A stretch of 20,077 nucleotides of DNA from an uncultured Clostridia bacterium. Its GTDB lineage: Bacteria; Bacillota; Clostridia; Lachnospirales; Lachnospiraceae. The stretch spans positions 1-20,077 of the forward strand of contig CAMHMG010000019.1 in the NCBI GenBank assembly GCA_946186175.1. The letters are read 5' to 3'. Below the pieces are notes generated by a model. It saw nothing but the letters and a program-made list of their open reading frames with translations, had not been told where the DNA came from and searched no databases. Positions 15,119 to 20,077 of the stretch are shown piece after piece; the first letter of the stretch is position 1, and every line of letters begins with the position of its first letter. The translations under genes and the position numbers were made by a program.

Positions 15119-15322
15119 ATATTGCGAAACTGAATGAAAGATTTGTATGAGTTGTGCATTTTTATAGCATCCATAAGCAGACCTTGACGCAGTCGTTGGT
15201 ACTTCAACGAACACGAAGTGTGAGTTTAGTACCACTACGACGGAGACAGAGCGAAAGCGTGTCTGTAATGGAGCTATATAAAATGCACAACTCAAGAAAG
15301 AAAAAATGGAGTTTCGCAAATA
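15119..15322 (-). repeat. Element E: RGTACTAAAYTC hairpin repeat
   Basis: The outer arms are ATTGCGAAACT (15121-15131) and AGTTTCGCAAAT (15309-15320). The strong middle arms are 15149-15168 and 15273-15293, built on GAGTTGTGCATTTT. The tip runs from GGTACT to AGTACC with ACAC/GTGT at its apex (15198-15233). The core GAGTTTAGTACC (15222-15233) faces left. On its own strand the outer part (TTGCRAAACT, then TTCTTTC, then AGACACGCTTTCGCT) parallels element A. It fills the gap before the VWA gene. Confidence 0.75.
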
Positions 15323-15356
15323 CCTACTAACTATTTAACAGAAAAGGAATAACAAC

Positions 15357-18300
15357 ATGACATTTTCAAATCTCTGGCCACTGGGATTTTTAATCCTTAT
15401 CCCTGTGATCATCATATTATATCTTTTAAAACAGAAAGTTAATGATCAGCCGTTCTCATCTACATTGCTGTGGAAGGAAATATATAAGAATCTTGAGGCT
15501 AAAACTCCGTTTGAGAAGTTAAAGAACAATATTTTAATGTATCTTCAGATTCTTGCTATGCTGTTTCTGATTTTTGCGCTTATGGCTCCAGTTCTTAGAA
15601 ATGGCGGGATCATTAAGCGCAATACCATTGTGGTTATTGATACAAGCGCCAGTATGGAGACTTTGTATAACGGCGGCAAGACACGTCTTGACGAAGTTGT
15701 GTCAAGAGCTAAGAGTTATGTTGATGGATTAAATGATTCCGGTATGCTAACCGTTATTTCATGTGATGATGAGGCGCAGATAATCTATCAGGGCCAGGAT
15801 AAATCGACAGCAAAAAAAAGGCTTAACGAACTGACACCTAAGCAGGCGTCCGGTAACTTAGATATTGCAACAGGTATGGTTGGATCACTGGTCTCAAATC
15901 TTGATAACGTAGATGTTGTCTGTTATACGGATTCTGAGTTTGAATATGCGCAGTGGAAGAAAAACAATGATAAGATTGCTCTTTCGGTTGAGAGTATATA
16001 CAGCAAAGAGGAGAATCTTTCTGTAGATTATGTGAATTATGGTGTTAAGAGTGGAGATGATTCCGAAAAGGATAAATATATAGAAACATTATGCAAGGTG
16101 ACTAATCACGGTGATAAAGATGCAGTCACTGACGTCAGCCTGTATATTGGAAATGATATCGCTGATGTGCAGACTGTAACAGTGAAAGCCGGGGAGAGTG
16201 AGATCGTATATTTTTCCGATGTCAAAATGCCGGAAGATTTTAATAATAACGAGAGTGATAAGACAAAAGAAAATGGAGGATATGTTCTGCGTGCAGAGAT
16301 AAGCGAGAAAGACTCTTTAACTGCGGACAATATTTCGGGTGTTGCAGTCACATCCGGAAATAATAAGAAAGTTCTTCTCATTTCACAGGGCAATGTATTT
16401 ATGGAAAAAGCCCTTGCTTTGGTGGATGGAGCAGAGGTATATAAGGCAGAGGATGCGAGTGTATTGAAAGAGGCAGAAGAGTTCGATCTCTATGTCTTTG
16501 ACGGTGTGACGCTTCCGGAAGACTTTGATCATACAATGCTTTCTGAAAATGCTGAATGTATGTTTATCAATTACGATAATATTCCTTCAGGGATTAATGC
16601 TGCTATAAGTTCTAAGGGCAGTTTAGATGACATAATGCTCCATTTTGAAAAAAGTGATGTTACGGAGTATGTAGAGGATTATTTCTTTGGAGTTACGAAA
16701 ACTAATACGTACGAGCTTCCTGATGGAATGCATCCGTTGATAACTGCAGATGATGGAAGTGTAGCAGGTTTTTACGGAACAGTACCGGAAAATGACCAGC
16801 GTTTAGCAGTGATGGGATTTGATATTCACAATACTGATCTTGCGCTTCAGACAGAATTCCCGATATTTATGTCTCAATTGACAGACTATCTGATAAACGG
16901 ATATGAGAATCATGTGCAGATCGATAATTTTCCGATTGATGAATCTGAGGTAATTCCGATTAAAGATGTTAAGACTGAGGGGATTCTGGATAAGACCAAG
17001 ACCGGAGGAAGAGCGATTAGGAATATATTGCTTGTCATAGCGATAATTATTCTTATACTTGAATGGATCATATATCACTTTGAGGTTCATTCTAATAAAA
17101 AGCGACAGTATCTTGTTGTAAGAAGTCTGCTGCTTGCAATTATTGTGCTTGCAATTGCCGGAGTTTCAATTACCAGGAGACAGAGGAAGTTAGAGACGAT
17201 ATTCTTAGTGGATGTGTCAGACAGTATGTCAGGCAATCTCGATAATGTTGAGAATTACTTAAAGAAAAGTATGTCTGCCATGCCTAAAAAAAATCAGGCA
17301 GGTGTGGTTCTGTTTGGTAAGAATACTTCTGTTGAACAGTTCATCTCGGATACTAAAGATTTTTACGGATTTAACGGAAGTCCTATAACAACCGCAACCA
17401 ACATAGAAAGCGCTGTTACTGCCGCGTCTTCGATGTATCATGACGGTGTGACTAAGAGGATGATACTTATCACTGATGGATGTGAGAACGAGGGAAGTAT
17501 AAGCAATGCGTCAGCGGTTGTAAAGAACAGTAATGTGGAGCTTGATGTAATTCCACTTGATGATACGGTATCGAATAACAGTGAAGTATATATCGACGGT
17601 TTAGAGACACCTTCTGTGATACATGCAGGTGATCACTACAATATAACTGTATCAATTAAATCCAATGTTGAGACGGATGCGGTATTGACACTTTATTCGG
17701 GAAGAGTTTCAAAGGGACAGAAGGATATACATCTGTCTAAGGGCAGTAATCAGTTCGTATTCGAGGATGTCGGCGAGGAAGGAACCATAGCGCAGTATAA
17801 GGCAGTTATAGAACCGGCCCAAGATACTATCGCTGTCAATAATACTTATGTTACATTTTCACAGATAGAGGCACAGCCTAAGGTTTTGGTCGTTCAGGGC
17901 AAAGAGGGCAATACGGTTGAATTTGAAAAGATATTGACTGCAGCTAATATTGGATATGACGTTGTGGCTCCCAGTGCAGTTCCGGTTTCATTGTCTCAGC
18001 TTAATGCTTATAAAGCCGTAATAACGGTTGATACACATTTTGATGATCTGAGAAAGGGATTTGACAAAACTTTAGAAACATATGTTAAAGAATATGCAGG
18101 AGGATATATCTGTATAGGCGGTGATAACAGCTATGCACTTGGAGGTTACAGGGATACCGCATTAGAAGATATATTACCGGTAGATATGGATATTGAAGGG
18201 GAGAAGGAAATACCACAGATGTCAATGGTAATGGTCATTGATCAATCCGGAAGTATGGCATTTCCTTCAGAGGATAACACCTCTGTGACAGGCCTTGACC

Positions 18301-19973
18301 TTGCAAAGCAGGCTGCAATTTCCGGTGTAAATGAGCTCAGGGAGTCAGATGAGGCAGGTGTTCTGGCATTTGACGACAGATACAATTGGACGGTGCCGAT
18401 AACTAAGGTTGGTGACAGCAGCGATATAACGGATAAGATAAGGACTATAGGCGATGGCGGCGGAACCAGCATTTATCCTGCATTAGAGGAGGCCTATGCC
18501 AAGATACTTAATAGTAATTCAAAGATAAAACACATAATTCTTCTTACTGACGGACAGGATGAATTTCGTGAATATGATGCACTGTTGAAGAGGATAAATG
18601 ATGCTGGGATCACGGTTTCTACTGTTGCAGTAGGAAGCGATTCCGATCAGAATACTTTGTCATTTATTGCAAATGAATGCGGGGGTAGATTCTATTATAC
18701 TGATGTCAATAATTCTATTCCGAGAATATTTGCCAAGGAAGTTTACCTTTCAACAAACAGCTATCTGATAAACGAGGAATTTTATCCGCAGATAACAAGT
18801 AATAATGAGATACTTAATGGAGTGGTAGATGACGGATGCCCTGCACTGTTGGGTTATATTGCGTCACGTGCAAAGCCGAGAACTGATGTAATATTAGAAT
18901 CCCCCAAGGGTGATCCGATTCTTTCAACATGGCAATGCGGTCTTGGAAGAACAGTTGCGTGGAATAGTGACGGAACTAATGAATGGACTGCACCGTTTGC
19001 AGGATGGGACAGATATCCGATGCTTTGGTCTAATATAATACACTATGTAATATCCGATACCGATCTTGGTGGCGATGATTTAGAGATAGTTAAGGAAGGA
19101 AATACAGCTAAGGTAATATATGAGACGGAAGAATATGATAAAAACACCAAGGTTTCAGCGGTTATATCAGACGAGAACGGGACAAACAAAGAGATAGTCT
19201 TAGATCCTATGAAACCGGGAAGTTATCAGGCTGATGTTGATTCGGATGAGATTGGCATTTATAACCTTAGTATTCGCAAGAAAAATGGTGAAGAGGTTGT
19301 TAAGAATTATAATACTGCTTTCGCAAATCAGTACTCGCCCGAGTATCAGTTTTCTGATAGCGCAGGAAAACTGGACGGGTTTGTAAAACAGGTGGGTGGA
19401 GAGATACTCTCTCTAGATACCAATGTCTGGAAAACGGAAGCGAAGAGGGTAGACAGTAAGATGCCGCTTACAGTGCCGTTAATAATACTTTCAATGTTTC
19501 TTCTCTTGTTCGATATCATAGCTAGAAGATTTTCAATCGATGTGGCTGGCGGTTTAAAAGCATCTATTATGGGAATTACCAATAAGCATAAAGTGCACAA
19601 GGAGAAAAGGGATAATAGAAAACATAGGGTTAAAAAGAAAGCGTTAGCTTCCAGAGATGCTAATGAAGATATGTATCAGAAAACAACTAATGATGAACTG
19701 AATTATTCAGATTCAGATAACGAAGTATCAGAAAGAGAAGAAAACAAAACAGAAGGAAACACGGTCGGCAGAAAAGTCAACAGAACCTTTGGCAACTCAG
19801 AGAATAATTCAGCCGGCAGAAAAGAACAAAACGCAGCCTACAGAGTGGAGAACAAAGCATCAGGCAAGGGGGATAATAAAAAAGATAAAAAGAAGGGTGG
19901 AAATACAGATAACCAGAAATCGGAAATGCTTGATATGAATGCACTCTTACAGAAAAAAAGAGACAGATCATAG
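15357..19973 (+). CDS. Giant BatA-like, triple-VWA membrane protein
   Basis: A 1538-residue single frame. Helices at about 5-24 and 58-77 form the BatA/aerotolerance-type N-terminus. VWA domain 1 has MIDAS motif DTSAS (95-99). A long middle region leads to helices at about 556-575 and 590-606, followed by VWA 2 (DVSDS, 619-623). An alpha-beta domain of glutamine-amidotransferase type with 'GGDNSYALGG' lies at about 842-945, then VWA 3 (DQSGS, 962-966, with a complete 'LLTDGQDE' strand). A last helix is near 1374-1392 and a charged, probably disordered cytoplasmic tail runs to the end. In related genomes the BatA part and the VWA-amidotransferase part are, to my knowledge, usually separate proteins. 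VWA domains bind metal and protein ligands and are the expected clients of MoxR. The start has AAAAGGAA at 15341-15348. Confidence 0.93.
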   Translation: MTFSNLWPLGFLILIPVIIILYLLKQKVNDQPFSSTLLWKEIYKNLEAKTPFEKLKNNILMYLQILAMLFLIFALMAPVLRNGGIIKRNTIVVIDTSASMETLYNGGKTRLDEVVSRAKSYVDGLNDSGMLTVISCDDEAQIIYQGQDKSTAKKRLNELTPKQASGNLDIATGMVGSLVSNLDNVDVVCYTDSEFEYAQWKKNNDKIALSVESIYSKEENLSVDYVNYGVKSGDDSEKDKYIETLCKVTNHGDKDAVTDVSLYIGNDIADVQTVTVKAGESEIVYFSDVKMPEDFNNNESDKTKENGGYVLRAEISEKDSLTADNISGVAVTSGNNKKVLLISQGNVFMEKALALVDGAEVYKAEDASVLKEAEEFDLYVFDGVTLPEDFDHTMLSENAECMFINYDNIPSGINAAISSKGSLDDIMLHFEKSDVTEYVEDYFFGVTKTNTYELPDGMHPLITADDGSVAGFYGTVPENDQRLAVMGFDIHNTDLALQTEFPIFMSQLTDYLINGYENHVQIDNFPIDESEVIPIKDVKTEGILDKTKTGGRAIRNILLVIAIIILILEWIIYHFEVHSNKKRQYLVVRSLLLAIIVLAIAGVSITRRQRKLETIFLVDVSDSMSGNLDNVENYLKKSMSAMPKKNQAGVVLFGKNTSVEQFISDTKDFYGFNGSPITTATNIESAVTAASSMYHDGVTKRMILITDGCENEGSISNASAVVKNSNVELDVIPLDDTVSNNSEVYIDGLETPSVIHAGDHYNITVSIKSNVETDAVLTLYSGRVSKGQKDIHLSKGSNQFVFEDVGEEGTIAQYKAVIEPAQDTIAVNNTYVTFSQIEAQPKVLVVQGKEGNTVEFEKILTAANIGYDVVAPSAVPVSLSQLNAYKAVITVDTHFDDLRKGFDKTLETYVKEYAGGYICIGGDNSYALGGYRDTALEDILPVDMDIEGEKEIPQMSMVMVIDQSGSMAFPSEDNTSVTGLDLAKQAAISGVNELRESDEAGVLAFDDRYNWTVPITKVGDSSDITDKIRTIGDGGGTSIYPALEEAYAKILNSNSKIKHIILLTDGQDEFREYDALLKRINDAGITVSTVAVGSDSDQNTLSFIANECGGRFYYTDVNNSIPRIFAKEVYLSTNSYLINEEFYPQITSNNEILNGVVDDGCPALLGYIASRAKPRTDVILESPKGDPILSTWQCGLGRTVAWNSDGTNEWTAPFAGWDRYPMLWSNIIHYVISDTDLGGDDLEIVKEGNTAKVIYETEEYDKNTKVSAVISDENGTNKEIVLDPMKPGSYQADVDSDEIGIYNLSIRKKNGEEVVKNYNTAFANQYSPEYQFSDSAGKLDGFVKQVGGEILSLDTNVWKTEAKRVDSKMPLTVPLIILSMFLLLFDIIARRFSIDVAGGLKASIMGITNKHKVHKEKRDNRKHRVKKKALASRDANEDMYQKTTNDELNYSDSDNEVSEREENKTEGNTVGRKVNRTFGNSENNSAGRKEQNAAYRVENKASGKGDNKKDKKKGGNTDNQKSEMLDMNALLQKKRDRS

Positions 19974-19985
19974 ATACGTTATTTG

Positions 19986-20014
19986 TTGTAAATCTTGTGG
20001 AAATGAAGTATAAT
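19986..20014 (+). promoter_or_regulatory. Putative sigma-A promoter
   Basis: TTGTAA (19986-19991) and a perfect TATAAT (20009-20014) are separated by 17 bp. It lies just after the VWA stop codon and directs transcription into the hairpin repeat at 20027, so a transcript would start with that hairpin. It suggests a new transcription unit beyond the window. Confidence 0.6.
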
Positions 20015-20026
20015 AGTAACTATCCG

Positions 20027-20072
20027 GGTAGAATCTCGCATTTACTGCGAGATTCGTAGAAAAATGTATATT
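20027..20072 (+). repeat. 46-bp leader repeat with a 10-bp-arm hairpin, copy 2
   Basis: GAATCTCGCA (20031-20040) and TGCGAGATTC (20046-20055) form a perfect hairpin with loop TTTAC. The tail GTAGAAAAATGTATATT follows. It differs from 5244-5289 at three positions. It sits about 12 bases after the TATAAT of a good promoter, at the likely 5' end of a transcript whose gene lies outside the window. Confidence 0.7.
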
Positions 20073-20077
20073 ATACG

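Noticed and set aside
2932..15322. Elements A, B, D and E as one cis-acting riboswitch class
   Set aside because: Their cores point in opposite directions relative to the downstream genes, and there is no expression platform, so a mobile or stand-alone structure fits better.

Overview
The window is AT-rich, strongly plus-strand biased DNA. Ribosome binding sites are of the AAGGAG/GGAGG type, and the gene content (MoxR, DUF58 and VWA proteins with an ABC-2 transporter, plus small acetyltransferase and flavodoxin cargo) suits a low-GC Clostridia genome, most likely a Lachnospiraceae gut or rumen bacterium. The taxonomy is inferred from protein flavour and not proven.

Backbone. A single plus-strand locus appears to run through the whole window. 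It starts with a small two-helix membrane protein (71-445), an 812-residue membrane-anchored extracytoplasmic protein (484-2922), an ABC ATPase (3225-4292) overlapping its ABC-2 permease (4289-5224), and a membrane/coiled-coil protein with a hexapeptide-repeat linker (5323-6984). It continues with a MoxR AAA+ ATPase (7669-8643) and a DUF58 protein (8786-9664). After an interruption comes a 1538-residue protein that fuses a BatA-like module to two further VWA domains and a glutamine-amidotransferase-like domain (15357-19973). MoxR, DUF58 and VWA genes normally sit together; MoxR ATPases are thought to act as chaperones on VWA partners, often on envelope complexes. Linkage to an ABC-2 transporter and a large extracytoplasmic protein suggests a cell-envelope machine, but its substrate cannot be read from the sequence.

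Interruption. Between DUF58 and the VWA gene lie about 5.7 kb of accessory DNA: a GNAT acetyltransferase (9738-10304), a 37-codon hydrophobic mini-ORF, a DUF4143-type AAA ATPase (10544-11740) with a repeated TTTGCGAAAC motif in front, a GNAT remnant, a flavodoxin-fold NAD(P)H oxidoreductase (12056-12643), a frameshifted pseudogene (12684-13195), and a DUF1294-metallophosphoesterase fusion (14150-15109).

Intergenic elements. The most unusual content is non-coding. Four large imperfect hairpins (about 2932-3190, 6985-7216, 13817-14132, 15119-15322) share the core RGTACTAAAYTC while their arms differ in sequence yet stay self-complementary. Two of them are 232-bp inverted copies with 9 mismatches, on either side of the MoxR-DUF58-cargo segment. 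Two larger units (6985-7636 and 13196-14132) are bounded by the same 12-bp terminal inverted repeat, ATTCGGGKTTGT, and one encloses the 3' remnant of a phage-like gene. A separate 46-bp hairpin-bearing repeat precedes the gene at 5323 and recurs at the right edge of the window just after a good promoter. No rRNA, tRNA, CRISPR array or intact transposase was seen.
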